Shown: positions 24,988-34,403, counted from the stretch's first letter. The stretch: 64,000 bases of DNA from Nibrella viscosa (GCF_039541875.1 NZ_BAABHB010000002.1:682001-746000), one strand, 5' to 3'. The notes: a model not told the origin generated them from the sequence alone. Numbers and translations are program-made.

Positions 24988-27129
24988 ATGTCCTCTCCCA
25001 AAAACTTCCTCCTGATTACCGTTGCCCTCAGCCTCAGTATATTGGCGACTGAGCCACCGGTCAGGCATGGCTGGATTACCCGCGAACGTCTGTTGCGGGC
25101 CGATGCCGAACCAGGCAACTGGTTCTTCTCCGGCCGGGATTTCCGGGAGCAGCACTACTCACCCCTGGCGCAGATCAACGACAAAAACATACAAACGCTG
25201 GGCTTTGCCTGGCAGTACGATGCCGGCGTGCGCCGGGGCCGGGTGCAGCGGGGGCTCGAGGCCACCCCCACGGTCGTAGACGGCATCATGTACGCAGCCG
25301 GTGCCTGGGGTGTGGTGTATGCGCTGGATGCCCGCACCGGCAATGAACGCTGGCGGTACGATCCGGTGGTCGATGGTTCGTACGGTCGCCGGGCCTGCTG
25401 CGATGTGGTCAACCGGGGTTTGCAGGTCTGGGAAGGGCGCGTTTACGTAGCCACGCTGGACGGGTACCTGGTGGCGCTGGATGCCCGCACCGGCCGCGAA
25501 CTCTGGAAAGCCGATACCTTCACCGACCGCAAACGCTCGTACACCATCACCAGCGCTCCGCATATTGCGGGCGACAAAATCGTCATCGGTAATTCGGGTG
25601 GGGAGTTTGGCGTTCGCGGCTACATCTCTGCCTACGACGCCCGCACGGGCAAATTTGCCTGGCGCTTCTTCACCGTGCCGGGTGACCCTGAAAAGGGCTA
25701 CGAACACCCGGAGATGGAACTGGCCGCGAAAACCTGGGACCCGAACTCAGCCTGGGAAGCCGGTGGGGGCGGCACCGTCTGGGGCGCTATGGTTTACGAT
25801 CCCGAACTAAACCTGCTGTACGTCGGCACCGGCAATTCGTCGCCGTACCCGATCTGGCACCGCAGCCCGAAAGGGGGCGACAACCTGTTTCTGACCTCGA
25901 TTCTGGCCATCAATCCCGACAACGGCCGGATGAAGTGGTACTACCAGACTACCCCCGGCGAAATCTGGGATTATACGGCTACCCAGAACATGATCCTGGC
26001 GGAGCTGCCCATCGACGGCCGTACCCGCAAAGTGCTGATGCAGGCCCCGAAAAACGGCTTCTTCTACGTACTCGATCGCGAAACCGGGCAGTTTATCTCG
26101 GCAGAAAAATTTGTGCAGGTAACCTGGGCCAGCCATGTCGATAAGGCAACCGGCCGACCGGTGCTGACGGGGCAGGGCAATTACAAAGACGAACCCAAAC
26201 TGGTATTTCCGGGTATGGCCGGCGGGCATAACTGGCAACCCATGTCGTATAGCCCGAAAACCCGGCTGGTGTATATTCCCGCCATCGACTTTCCGTTTCT
26301 TTATTTCAATCAGCCCACGTTCACGTATAAACCAGGAGATTTTAACATGGGTGCCGATGCCGCTACCCCGCCGTTTAGAGCGGAACACCAGCCTTACCTG
26401 AAAGGGCAGCCACCCGCTGATGTCAGGGAGCAACTAAAAGCCTGGGACCCCGTACGGCAGCAGGTGGTCTGGAGCGTACCAAATCCGGGCCTCTGGAACG
26501 GGGGTATCCTGTCGACGGCGGGCAATCTGGTCTTTCAGGGAACCAGCGCCGGAAAACTCATGGTGTACCGGGCCGATAACGGCGAAAAACTGCATGAGAT
26601 TCCGACCGGCACCGGCATTATGGCGGCTCCCATGACCTATACGGTCGGTAAAAAACAATATGTTGCCGTTATGGCCGGCCTGGGCGGAGCCTGGCAATCG
26701 AATGTAAAAGCCGGTACCATCGCTGCCGAATACCAGAACCTGGGGCGCATCCTGGTGTTTGAACTGGGGGGTAAACCTGTACCGTTTCCGCCGAAGCAGC
26801 CTCCGCTCGCGGCCATTCCGGAGCCGCCCCCTTTTACCGCTTCCGCCGAGGACATCAAAAAGGGTAAAGACCTGTATTACACCCATTGTGTCCATTGCCA
26901 TAACGAAGTTGTGCGGGATAATACCACCGGCTACCCCAATCTGGTGTACCTGACGCCCGAAACGCACCGGCTCTTTAAACAAATTGTGCTGCACGGCCTG
27001 CTGAAAGACGGCGGTATGGCCGGCTTTTCGGACTTGCTCAGCGATGGCGATGCCGACGCCATTCAGTCGTATATTGCTTCCCGGCAGCGGGAAGAGCGGC
27101 AGAAAATGCTTTCCGATAAAAAACGATGA
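24988..27129 (+). CDS. PQQ-dependent quinohaemoprotein dehydrogenase
   Basis: 713 residues: signal peptide, an eight-bladed PQQ propeller, and a C-terminal cytochrome c. Diagnostic points are the vicinal disulphide Cys137-Cys138 (RRACCDVVNRG), the metal-binding Glu in GNSGGEFGVRGY, GTGNSSPY, and the catalytic Asp in GEIWDYTATQN. The haem site is Cys634-Val-His-Cys637-His638, with Met677 in GGMAGF as likely axial ligand. Such enzymes oxidise alcohols or related substrates in the periplasm and pass electrons to the respiratory chain. The substrate cannot be read from the sequence, and no PQQ biosynthesis genes are in the window. Confidence 0.92.
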   Translation: MSSPKNFLLITVALSLSILATEPPVRHGWITRERLLRADAEPGNWFFSGRDFREQHYSPLAQINDKNIQTLGFAWQYDAGVRRGRVQRGLEATPTVVDGIMYAAGAWGVVYALDARTGNERWRYDPVVDGSYGRRACCDVVNRGLQVWEGRVYVATLDGYLVALDARTGRELWKADTFTDRKRSYTITSAPHIAGDKIVIGNSGGEFGVRGYISAYDARTGKFAWRFFTVPGDPEKGYEHPEMELAAKTWDPNSAWEAGGGGTVWGAMVYDPELNLLYVGTGNSSPYPIWHRSPKGGDNLFLTSILAINPDNGRMKWYYQTTPGEIWDYTATQNMILAELPIDGRTRKVLMQAPKNGFFYVLDRETGQFISAEKFVQVTWASHVDKATGRPVLTGQGNYKDEPKLVFPGMAGGHNWQPMSYSPKTRLVYIPAIDFPFLYFNQPTFTYKPGDFNMGADAATPPFRAEHQPYLKGQPPADVREQLKAWDPVRQQVVWSVPNPGLWNGGILSTAGNLVFQGTSAGKLMVYRADNGEKLHEIPTGTGIMAAPMTYTVGKKQYVAVMAGLGGAWQSNVKAGTIAAEYQNLGRILVFELGGKPVPFPPKQPPLAAIPEPPPFTASAEDIKKGKDLYYTHCVHCHNEVVRDNTTGYPNLVYLTPETHRLFKQIVLHGLLKDGGMAGFSDLLSDGDADAIQSYIASRQREERQKMLSDKKR

Positions 27130-27998
27130 ACAAGATTGGCTACATACTACTTTTTGGGCTCTGGTCAATACCGATTTTCGCCCAAAATGGCACCGATATT
27201 TATCTGCTGGATTTGTCTGCTTCGGGTGGGCGACTGGTGCTGAGTAATCCCAGAAATATAACGAAAAAGGCAGGCTACGACAATCAGCCGTTTTTTCACC
27301 CGGCAGAACCGGTGCTGTATTACACCTCCATGATGGCAGATAATCAAACTGATATCTGGTCGTATAACCTCCGGACCAGCATTCAGACGCAACTGACCAA
27401 CACCCCCGACTCGGAGTATTCACCGACGGTGTTGCCGGACCGGCGCTACCTCTCCTGCATTGTCCAGCGGAAAGGTTCCGGCGATCAGGACCTGGTCAAA
27501 TACCGCATTGGCAACACCGCCGATACGAAACTGATTCTGGCATCGCAGAAGACCGGAAAGATTGGCTACCAGGCCTGGCTGAATACCGACGAGGCTGTAG
27601 TTTTTGTGCTTGGCGAACCCGCGTCGCTGCATTACCTGAATTTTAAAACCAAACGTGATACCCTGATTGCTACCCAGATCGGGCGTTCGCTGCACCGGAT
27701 TCCCCAGCAAAACGCGTTGAGCTTCGTTCAGCAGGTGGATGGTAAATGGATGATTCGGGCGTTTGACCCGGCCAGTAAGCGACTTGCCGACCTTGCCGAA
27801 AGTGCGCCCGACTCTGACCATTATAATGCCTGGACATCCGACGGGCTGCTGCTGGAAAGCTGGGGCAACGGCATCGTCTGGTTCGACCCGAAATCGAAAC
27901 AATGGCAACCGGTGCTTTTGCCCGAAAACCTGCCCCGGAAGAAAATCACCCGGATGGCTGTTCAGGGTAACCGGATTGCTATTGTGCTGGATGAATAG
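27126..27998 (+). CDS. Exported PD40-type propeller protein
   Basis: 290 residues; its ATG overlaps the dehydrogenase stop (ATGA), so translation is probably coupled. A signal peptide (IGYILLFGLWSIPIFA-QN) is followed by TolB-like strands: PFFHPAEPVLYYTSMMADNQ, TDIWSYNLRT, TQLTNTPDSEYSPTVLPDRR. About five to six blades are present, without a catalytic domain. It is expected to be a periplasmic partner or scaffold for the dehydrogenase or the following S9 peptidase; this is inferred from position only. Confidence 0.8.
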   Translation: MNKIGYILLFGLWSIPIFAQNGTDIYLLDLSASGGRLVLSNPRNITKKAGYDNQPFFHPAEPVLYYTSMMADNQTDIWSYNLRTSIQTQLTNTPDSEYSPTVLPDRRYLSCIVQRKGSGDQDLVKYRIGNTADTKLILASQKTGKIGYQAWLNTDEAVVFVLGEPASLHYLNFKTKRDTLIATQIGRSLHRIPQQNALSFVQQVDGKWMIRAFDPASKRLADLAESAPDSDHYNAWTSDGLLLESWGNGIVWFDPKSKQWQPVLLPENLPRKKITRMAVQGNRIAIVLDE

Positions 27999-28035
27999 CG
28001 GAGCTTTTTAGGTGGCATTCGATCATCCTGAAACA

Positions 28036-28043
28036 TACCTTTG
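28036..28043 (+). promoter_or_regulatory. Bacteroidota -7 box upstream of the S9 peptidase
   Basis: TACCTTTG matches TAnnTTTG and lies 22 bp before the ATG at 28066. No good -33 TTTG is seen 19-20 bp upstream, so strength is uncertain. It suggests the peptidase has its own promoter in addition to any read-through from the PQQ operon. Confidence 0.45.
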
Positions 28044-28065
28044 CCTACTTTAACCTCCATTCACT

Positions 28066-31032
28066 ATGAAAGCAAAATTACTTTTACTGCTCTTGGTGCT
28101 GGCCCTTTCCACGGCGCAGGCACAACAAAAACCCCCTATTAGCTGGCGGGAGGTGGCCTCCTGGAAATTAATGGCTCCCGGCGTTACGCAACTCTCACCC
28201 GATGGCCAGTGGTTTGCCTACGTGCTGGCTCCCAACGAAGGCGATGCTGAGCTGATCGTGCAGAAAACCACCGACACCACCCGCTATACGTATTCAATCG
28301 GCTCCGTAACGGCACCGCAGGTAAGCTTTTCAGACGATAGCCGGTGGATTGCCTTTAAAGTGTTCCCGAAAGACAAAGAAAAGAAAGCCGCTGCGAAACC
28401 TGGCGGTAAGCCGCTGCCCGACAACGTGTATCTGGTGGACCTGACTACCAACAAGAAAATCGAGTTCAACCGGGCTAAGTCGTTTGCGTTCAACGGCGAA
28501 AAAGCCTCGCACCTGGCCGTTTTACTGGCCCCGGCCGCTGCGGCTCCAGTTAGCGCCACCGGCAGCGACGCCGTTCGCGGAACAGACCTGTTGTTGCACG
28601 ATCTGAGTACCAATAAAACCCAGAACATCGGCAACGTGGCCGATATGGCGTTCGACAAAAAAGGAAACTGGCTGGCCATGACCATCGACGCCAATGACCG
28701 GGTCGGCAACGGTATTCAGCTCCGAAACATGGCGACGGGCGTAATCCTGACCATGGACAGCGACAAGGCCCGGTACCAGTCGCTGAACTGGACCGAGAAG
28801 AGCGACGGACTGGCCTTGCTGAAGGGCGTAAAGGACGACAAGTACAAAAACGAACGCTACAGTGTACTCGGCATTAAAAACCTGAGCGGCCTGCCCGAAC
28901 TGATTACCTACGATCCGAAAGCCGATAGTACCACGTTTCCGAAGCAGTTGACTATCAGCCCCAACCGGACACCCTACTGGTCGGAGGACCTGAGCCGGCT
29001 GTTTTTCGGAATTCATAAACTGGAGCCTGCGCAGAAAAAAGAGGCAAAACCGGCCGCTAAAGTGGAGGGCAGCAAGGCTACGACCGTTGAGTCGTGGGTT
29101 AAGCTGAAAGGCGATACGACAATCAAGTCGCTGGATGACCTGCAAAAAGCCCTGGCCAAACTGAAGCCGGACACCACCAAAGCTGTTGCCGATAAGAAAG
29201 ACGATGCCGACAAACCGGAGGTGACGGTATGGCACTGGCAGGACAAGCGCCTGCAATCGAGGCAGCAGGTACAGGAAACGCAGGACAAGAACTTCAGCTT
29301 TCTGGCGCTGTACGACGTAGCCGCTACCAAATTTAGCCGCCTGGCCGATAGCACTGTTCGCCTGGTAAATGTCGCTCCCAAACAGCTATTTGCCCTGGGC
29401 GAAGACGACTCCAGCTACGAACTGGAAGCCAACCTGACAGGTCAAAACTACAAAGACATCTATCTGTATGATCTGAAAACCGGGAAGCGGGATAAACTCT
29501 TCACTAAATTCTACTTTCCAGCGTTTGGCAATTCGTCGCTCCAGCCTTCGCCCGATGGCCGAAAATTTCTGTATTGGGAAGGGATCAATTTTCATGTGTA
29601 CGATATGGTGACCCGCTCGGTCAGGAACATCACCCGGGGAGTTCCAACCAGCTTTGTCAATACCGAAGATGATCATAACCAGACAACCCCTCCGCGTGTG
29701 GTCATCGGCTGGTCGAGCGACAGCAAGTACGTGCTGCTCAGCGACGGCTGGGACATCTGGCAGGTGCCCGCTGAGGCCGCAGACGCCAGGGGGAAAGCCC
29801 AGACCGCCGTTAACCTAACCCTGAACGGCAAGCGGGACAAAATACGCTACCAGTACCGGTTTGAGTTAGATCCCGACGAAAAAGGCATTGACCTGAACCA
29901 GCCGGTTTATGTTCGCCTATACGGTGAGCGAACCAAGAAGAGCGGCATAGCCCGGCTTGATAAAGGCAAACTAACCCCGCTGTCTTGGGCCGATGCCTCG
30001 ATCGGCGGTCTGATGAAAGCGAAGAAAACCGCTACCTACGCCTTTAGCCGCGAGACCTTTACCCAGCCCCGTGAGATTTTTGTGAGTACTAATGCAGGGC
30101 TGACTGGTGAGAAGCAGGTGACTAAAAGCGCTCCTCAACTGGAAAAGTATGCCTGGTCGTCGGGTGTGCGGCTGATTGATTACGTGAGCGACAAAGGCGA
30201 CACGTTGCAGGGCGCGTTGTTTTTGCCGGCCGGGTATGAGCCGGGTAAGAAGTACCCAGCCATTGTGTATTACTACGAAAAGCTGTCGCAAACGCTGCAT
30301 TCGTTCGTGAACCCTGGCTACTCGGGTACGGGCTGGAACCCCGCCGTGTACACCTCGCATGGGTACGCCGTGTTTATTCCCGATATTGTGTATAAGCTCA
30401 ATGATCCCGGTATGTCGGCGGTCTGGTGCGTACTGCCAGGGGTAAAAGCGGCCTTGAAAACGGGTGTTATCGACGAAACCAAAATGGGCATCCACGGCCA
30501 TTCGTGGGGCGGTTACCAGACCAGTTTTCTGATCACGCAAACCAATCAATTCAAAGCGGCTGCGGCCGGTGCCCCACTTACCGATCTGGTATCCATGTAC
30601 AACATCATTTACTGGAATACAGGGGGCAGTAACGGGGCCATTTTCGAAGGGTCGCAGGGCCGTTTGGTTGCTCCCTGGGAGAATTGGGAGGCTTATTACC
30701 GGAATTCGCCCATGCAGCATGTAAAGAACGTGCAGACGCCTTTGCTGATGCTGCATAACGACAAAGACGGAGCCGTTGATTTTACCCAGGGTGTTGAATT
30801 TTACAATGCCCTGCGTCGTCAGCAAAAGCCGGTGGTCATGATCCAGTACAAGGGCGAAAACCACGGCCTGGCCAAACTCCCGAACCGCAAAGATTACTCC
30901 CAGCGCATGATGGAGTTCTTCGACCATCATCTGAAAGGGAAACCGGCACCCGACTGGCTCCAGAAAGGGGTGCAGAAACTGGAATTGGAGGAGCACATCA
31001 ATAAGCAAATCGCCACATTGTCTGACAACTGA
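28066..31032 (+). CDS. Exported S9 (prolyl oligopeptidase family) serine peptidase
   Basis: 988 residues. A signal peptide (LLLLLVLALSTAQA-QQ) leads to a long propeller with SPDGQWFAY and SPDGRKFLYW repeats and then an alpha/beta-hydrolase domain. Catalytic triad candidates are Ser813 (GIHGHSWGGYQTS), Asp901 (NDKDGAVD) and His933 (GENHGL). A lysine/alanine-rich insertion (about 325-390, PAQKKEAKPAAKVEG) lies between propeller blades and makes the protein longer than typical S9 enzymes. It should cleave peptides in the periplasm or at the surface. A decayed DUF418 fragment follows the stop directly. Confidence 0.93.
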   Translation: MKAKLLLLLLVLALSTAQAQQKPPISWREVASWKLMAPGVTQLSPDGQWFAYVLAPNEGDAELIVQKTTDTTRYTYSIGSVTAPQVSFSDDSRWIAFKVFPKDKEKKAAAKPGGKPLPDNVYLVDLTTNKKIEFNRAKSFAFNGEKASHLAVLLAPAAAAPVSATGSDAVRGTDLLLHDLSTNKTQNIGNVADMAFDKKGNWLAMTIDANDRVGNGIQLRNMATGVILTMDSDKARYQSLNWTEKSDGLALLKGVKDDKYKNERYSVLGIKNLSGLPELITYDPKADSTTFPKQLTISPNRTPYWSEDLSRLFFGIHKLEPAQKKEAKPAAKVEGSKATTVESWVKLKGDTTIKSLDDLQKALAKLKPDTTKAVADKKDDADKPEVTVWHWQDKRLQSRQQVQETQDKNFSFLALYDVAATKFSRLADSTVRLVNVAPKQLFALGEDDSSYELEANLTGQNYKDIYLYDLKTGKRDKLFTKFYFPAFGNSSLQPSPDGRKFLYWEGINFHVYDMVTRSVRNITRGVPTSFVNTEDDHNQTTPPRVVIGWSSDSKYVLLSDGWDIWQVPAEAADARGKAQTAVNLTLNGKRDKIRYQYRFELDPDEKGIDLNQPVYVRLYGERTKKSGIARLDKGKLTPLSWADASIGGLMKAKKTATYAFSRETFTQPREIFVSTNAGLTGEKQVTKSAPQLEKYAWSSGVRLIDYVSDKGDTLQGALFLPAGYEPGKKYPAIVYYYEKLSQTLHSFVNPGYSGTGWNPAVYTSHGYAVFIPDIVYKLNDPGMSAVWCVLPGVKAALKTGVIDETKMGIHGHSWGGYQTSFLITQTNQFKAAAAGAPLTDLVSMYNIIYWNTGGSNGAIFEGSQGRLVAPWENWEAYYRNSPMQHVKNVQTPLLMLHNDKDGAVDFTQGVEFYNALRRQQKPVVMIQYKGENHGLAKLPNRKDYSQRMMEFFDHHLKGKPAPDWLQKGVQKLELEEHINKQIATLSDN

Positions 31033-31041
31033 TTCCCTCCG

Positions 31042-31141
31042 CATCAGTCCCCTCTGCCTGCGTTACTACCGCTTCGGGCCGCTGGAATGGCTCTGGCGTA
31101 GACTGGCGTATGGGTAGCGGCAGCCTATGCGCCGGCCTTAT
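31042..31141 (+). pseudogene. Fossil of a DUF418 gene 3' end
   Basis: One frame reads SPLCLRYYRFGPLEWLWRRL, then AYG and a stop at 31115, continuing as RQPMRR. This matches the C-terminus of the intact DUF418 protein (SPLWLKYFRFGPLEWLWRSL, then TYWKWQPMQR), including the QPM beyond the stop. Nothing of the rest of a DUF418 gene remains before it, because the S9 stop is only about ten bases upstream. It is a deletion remnant. Confidence 0.75.
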
Positions 31142-31208
31142 TAATTCATCTCATAGATGTGTCTGACGAAGAGACATTTACCTTAAATTGCTTCAAAGTC
31201 CCAGATCT

Positions 31209-32030
31209 ATGAAAAACAAGCTTCTCATCCTGCTGCTTTGCCTGTTCTTCGCCAGGGGTTTTAGCCAACAGCCTAATCCCCTGGCGAAGACCTACACCTA
31301 TCTGATCTACCACAAACTCGCACCGGGGTATACCATTCAGGACGCTATTCCCATTGAACGGGAGTGGAAGGTGCTGAATCAGGCGGCTGTTGATGAAGGC
31401 AATCTGATTGGCTGGCACATGATGGTGAAGCAAATGAGCTCCAACCCAAATCCGGCGGAGTATGACTACATCACCGTTATGGTCTCCTCCGAAATGGCCC
31501 TGAAGGGGGCATCACCGGCCGCCCGGGCTAAAATCTACGGCGATAGTGTGCAAGCCCGGCTGGCCGACCTCCAGAAGCGCGACCGGGCAACGGCTCCGGT
31601 GGTGAAAATGGAAATCTGGGAAACGGTAGATGCCGTGTTCGTCCCAGGCTTTACGCCAGAAAAATCACCAATTGTGGTGCTGGACCTGATACGGCTCCGC
31701 GACCCGGCGGCCGATTGGGCAAGCCTGGTCAGCCCGACGAAGCGGCTGGCGGCTGATCGGGTGAAAAGCAGCCAACTGGGCGGATGGAGCCTGTCGGCCC
31801 TGAAGGTGCCCAACGGCAGCGAAAAGGGGTATAGTCTGGCGGTCATCCACTGCGCGGCTACCATGAACGCGGCCCTCAGTCCGGATCTGGCCGGGAGCAC
31901 CATGCCCGCACCGGAAGCCGCCAAACTCCGGACGCAGCAGCTCCGTACCTTCGACGTAGTGCGGCAGGAGGTCTTCCGCCTGACCGAATACACGATCTAC
32001 AAAAGGCCTGTGGAGCAGGCCGGAAGGTGA
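31209..32030 (+). CDS. Exported protein of unknown function, paralogue B
   Basis: 274 residues from ATG 31209 (the TTG at 31188 would add seven residues before the signal peptide KNKLLILLLCLFFARGFS). It is a paralogue of 24037-24888: YLIYHKLAPGYTIQDAIPIEREWKVLNQ...GWHM aligns with the YSEVMYHKIKPGHT region, and MEIWETVDAVF with EIWEGVDAVW. Two half-repeats are again visible. The function is not recognised. The two paralogues bracket the PQQ dehydrogenase, PD40 and S9 genes. Confidence 0.65.
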   Translation: MKNKLLILLLCLFFARGFSQQPNPLAKTYTYLIYHKLAPGYTIQDAIPIEREWKVLNQAAVDEGNLIGWHMMVKQMSSNPNPAEYDYITVMVSSEMALKGASPAARAKIYGDSVQARLADLQKRDRATAPVVKMEIWETVDAVFVPGFTPEKSPIVVLDLIRLRDPAADWASLVSPTKRLAADRVKSSQLGGWSLSALKVPNGSEKGYSLAVIHCAATMNAALSPDLAGSTMPAPEAAKLRTQQLRTFDVVRQEVFRLTEYTIYKRPVEQAGR

Positions 32031-32110
32031 CCGTAAAAGGTTGATTGCTTTTGATGTAGAGAAACGGTAGCTTTAAGAAGCGAGTTTCTCACATCCTAAC
32101 CCTGCCCTGT

Positions 32111-33463
32111 ATGCCTGTTCCATCCACCCAGACGCCTTCTTTGCGGGCCGGCTGGTATGCCGTCGCTATTTTGCAGATAGCCTATATCTCGTCATTCATC
32201 GACCGGCAGATCCTGAGCCTGCTCGTGGGGCCAATGAAGCGCGATATGTTCCTGACCGATACGCAGGTTAGCCTGCTGATGGGCCTGAGCTTTGCGCTAT
32301 TCTATACGTTTCTGGGTATCCCGTTCGGGCGCCTGGCCGACCGCACCAACCGCCGGAACCTCATCATCTGGGGCATTTCGCTCTGGAGCCTGATGACGGC
32401 CCTGTGCGGCATTGTCGGCAACTACACCCAGTTCTTTCTGGCCCGGATGGGTGTGGGAGTAGGAGAGGCCACACTCTCACCGGCCGCGTACTCGATGCTG
32501 GCCGATTATTTTCCGAAGGATAAACTGGCCACCGCCATCAGCATCTATTCGGCGGGGGTATTTATTGGCTCCGGCTTTGCCATGCTTATCGGAGCGGTCC
32601 TGGTGGGAGCCCTGAGCAATGCACCGGCGATTACTTTGCCGGTAGTGGGAACGGTATTTGCCTGGCAGCAGATCTTCTTTTACGTAGGATTGCCGGGGCT
32701 GCTGATTGCCGTGTTGTTGCTGACGGTAAAGGAACCCGCCCGGCAGGGTTTGCTGACGCCGACCGGTGAAGCCGTGGCGACACCCACCGTGCGGGAGGTG
32801 CTGCGATTGATTGGCCGGCAACGGGCTGCCTTTTTCTCGGTTACCCTGGGCATCACGTTTGTGTCACTGGTGTCGTATGGCATGGCTGCGTGGGTGCCTA
32901 CGTTTTTTGTCCGGACGTTCAACTGGCCGATGGCCCAGGCCGGGCTGGTGTTTGGGATCATCATAACCGTATTTGCTACGTCGGGCATCATCCTGGGCGG
33001 TCGCCTGGCCGACCGCTTCGTCCGCAGAGGTTATACCGATGGTCGGCTCCGCGTGGGCCTGATCGCGGGCGGAGGAACGCTGCTGCTTTCGTTCCATCCC
33101 CTGCTCAACAATACTGTGGTTGTTGTAGCGGTATTGGCTGCTTCCTCTTTTTTCAATGCCTTTGCGCTGGGTGCTTCGGCCACGGCCATTCAGGAGTTGA
33201 TGCCCAACCGGGCGCGGTCGCTGGCCTCGGCCATTTTCCTGTTCGTGCTGAACCTGATCGCTATGGGCTTTGGGCCTACTTCGGTTGCCTTACTGACGGA
33301 CTATGTTTTTCAGCATGAACGGGCCGTCCGGTACTCGCTTTCCATCGTCATTGCCGCCGGAAGCCTGCTGGCGTTGATCTGCTACGGCTTTGGGTTAGCG
33401 CCGTACCGGCGGGCATTACGCGTGTCGGAGGAGCGCAACATCGTGTCCGGCGTGGCGTCGTAA
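32111..33463 (+). CDS. Major facilitator superfamily transporter
   Basis: 450 residues and about 12 hydrophobic helices. Characteristic MFS parts are SFIDRQILSLLVGPMKRDM, the loop 2-3 motif GRLADRTNRRNLIIWG, the GVGEATLSPAAYSMLADYF helix 5 motif and GGRLADRFVRRG in the second half. The IDRQ..SLLVGP start resembles the Spinster/hexuronate-type branch. The substrate is not predictable. It may belong with the preceding exported-enzyme genes as an uptake system. Confidence 0.9.
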   Translation: MPVPSTQTPSLRAGWYAVAILQIAYISSFIDRQILSLLVGPMKRDMFLTDTQVSLLMGLSFALFYTFLGIPFGRLADRTNRRNLIIWGISLWSLMTALCGIVGNYTQFFLARMGVGVGEATLSPAAYSMLADYFPKDKLATAISIYSAGVFIGSGFAMLIGAVLVGALSNAPAITLPVVGTVFAWQQIFFYVGLPGLLIAVLLLTVKEPARQGLLTPTGEAVATPTVREVLRLIGRQRAAFFSVTLGITFVSLVSYGMAAWVPTFFVRTFNWPMAQAGLVFGIIITVFATSGIILGGRLADRFVRRGYTDGRLRVGLIAGGGTLLLSFHPLLNNTVVVVAVLAASSFFNAFALGASATAIQELMPNRARSLASAIFLFVLNLIAMGFGPTSVALLTDYVFQHERAVRYSLSIVIAAGSLLALICYGFGLAPYRRALRVSEERNIVSGVAS

Positions 33464-33502
33464 CATTAGGTCTGTGGATCCTGACCTAAATGTGTTGGTT
33501 CA

Positions 33503-33643
33503 TCAGGAGGCCAAATGCTGGGCGGCACGAGCTTTTGCCAAGCCAATCAGAAGATCACACATAAGATATTTATCAAGTTCTTCTGCCTCATCTGATAACA
33601 AGAAACCATGATAATTGACGATAACAGCTGGGTCGATGCAGCT
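33503..33643 (-). pseudogene. Possible gene remnant downstream of eboA
   Basis: On the minus strand an open stretch of about 47 codons reads CIDPAVIVNYHGFLLSDEAE and onward to AKARAAQHLAS followed by TGA at 33503. It looks protein-like, but an in-frame stop precedes it and no start is available except an internal ATG that would give only about 19 residues. No family is recognised. It could be the 3' end of a lost gene that once followed eboA. Confidence 0.3.
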
Positions 33644-33653
33644 TTAATAGCCC

Positions 33654-34394
33654 CTACGCCAGCCCTTGCCGGTCAAATAGCTGCTCCAGGTCAGTCTGGT
33701 TCCGGTCGGTAACAAAGGGCTTCACCAGTCGCCAGAGCTGGGGGTGAATGGTGCGGCCGGCGGCCTTGCGCTCGCGGGCGTAGTCGATGATGATCTGGGC
33801 TAAACGCTCGTTGGCTCGTTTATCAAAACCGATGATCTGCGTTACGTCTTTCTCGGTAAAGAAAGCTTTCATCACCAGCTGATTCCAGGCGAGTTCGTCG
33901 AGATAATCGGCGGGGTAGGGGTTGCGCAGCATAATGGCTTCCTGCACATCGCCGATGTTGTTGCGCACGCCTTCCGATGCCTGAAAGCGCCAGGCTTCCG
34001 GAAACGCCAGTACCGGCAAGGCTGAGTACAAGGCAACCAGTTCGTTCAGTTCGGCAGCTTTAAACAGTTCGGTGATCGTTTTCACGTACGCCGGTTCGTC
34101 TTCGGCCGGGAGTTGCAGCAGCCACCATACCCGCGCCAGCCGGTCCAGCGTCCAATTTTGTACCTGGAAACCAGGCAGGAGCTGATTTAGCTCATCGATA
34201 ATATCAGCCGGAACCGTTACGGGTGCCTTTCCGGTAAAGCGGGGCAGCGAGGTAAAGATGCGGTAGAAGAAAGCCGTTTGCGGATTCTGCCGGAATGCCT
34301 GCGCCTGCTGCTCGAGCCAGGCAGCCGCTTTTTCGGCGTTCGGTTGTTGGTCAATCAGACGAAACAGGGTGTCGCGGAGGGTTAGGGTATCCAT
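33654..34394 (-). CDS. eboA: EboA-like protein
   Basis: 246 residues, soluble. The family pattern is recognisable: AFFYRIFTSLPRFTGK, the WTLDRLARVWWLL helix, LPVLAFPEAWRFQASEGVRN, NPYPADYLDELAWNQLVMKA, FDKRANERLAQIIIDYARER, and HPQLWRLVKPF. eboA normally belongs to the eboABCDEF cluster involved in export or membrane placement of scytonemin-like and other natural products in cyanobacteria and some Bacteroidota. Here the other ebo genes are absent. It begins 9 bp after the Xer recombinase stop, so the two are probably cotranscribed. Confidence 0.8.
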   Translation of the reverse strand: MDTLTLRDTLFRLIDQQPNAEKAAAWLEQQAQAFRQNPQTAFFYRIFTSLPRFTGKAPVTVPADIIDELNQLLPGFQVQNWTLDRLARVWWLLQLPAEDEPAYVKTITELFKAAELNELVALYSALPVLAFPEAWRFQASEGVRNNIGDVQEAIMLRNPYPADYLDELAWNQLVMKAFFTEKDVTQIIGFDKRANERLAQIIIDYARERKAAGRTIHPQLWRLVKPFVTDRNQTDLEQLFDRQGLA

Positions 34395-34403
34395 GCCGCA
34401 AAT

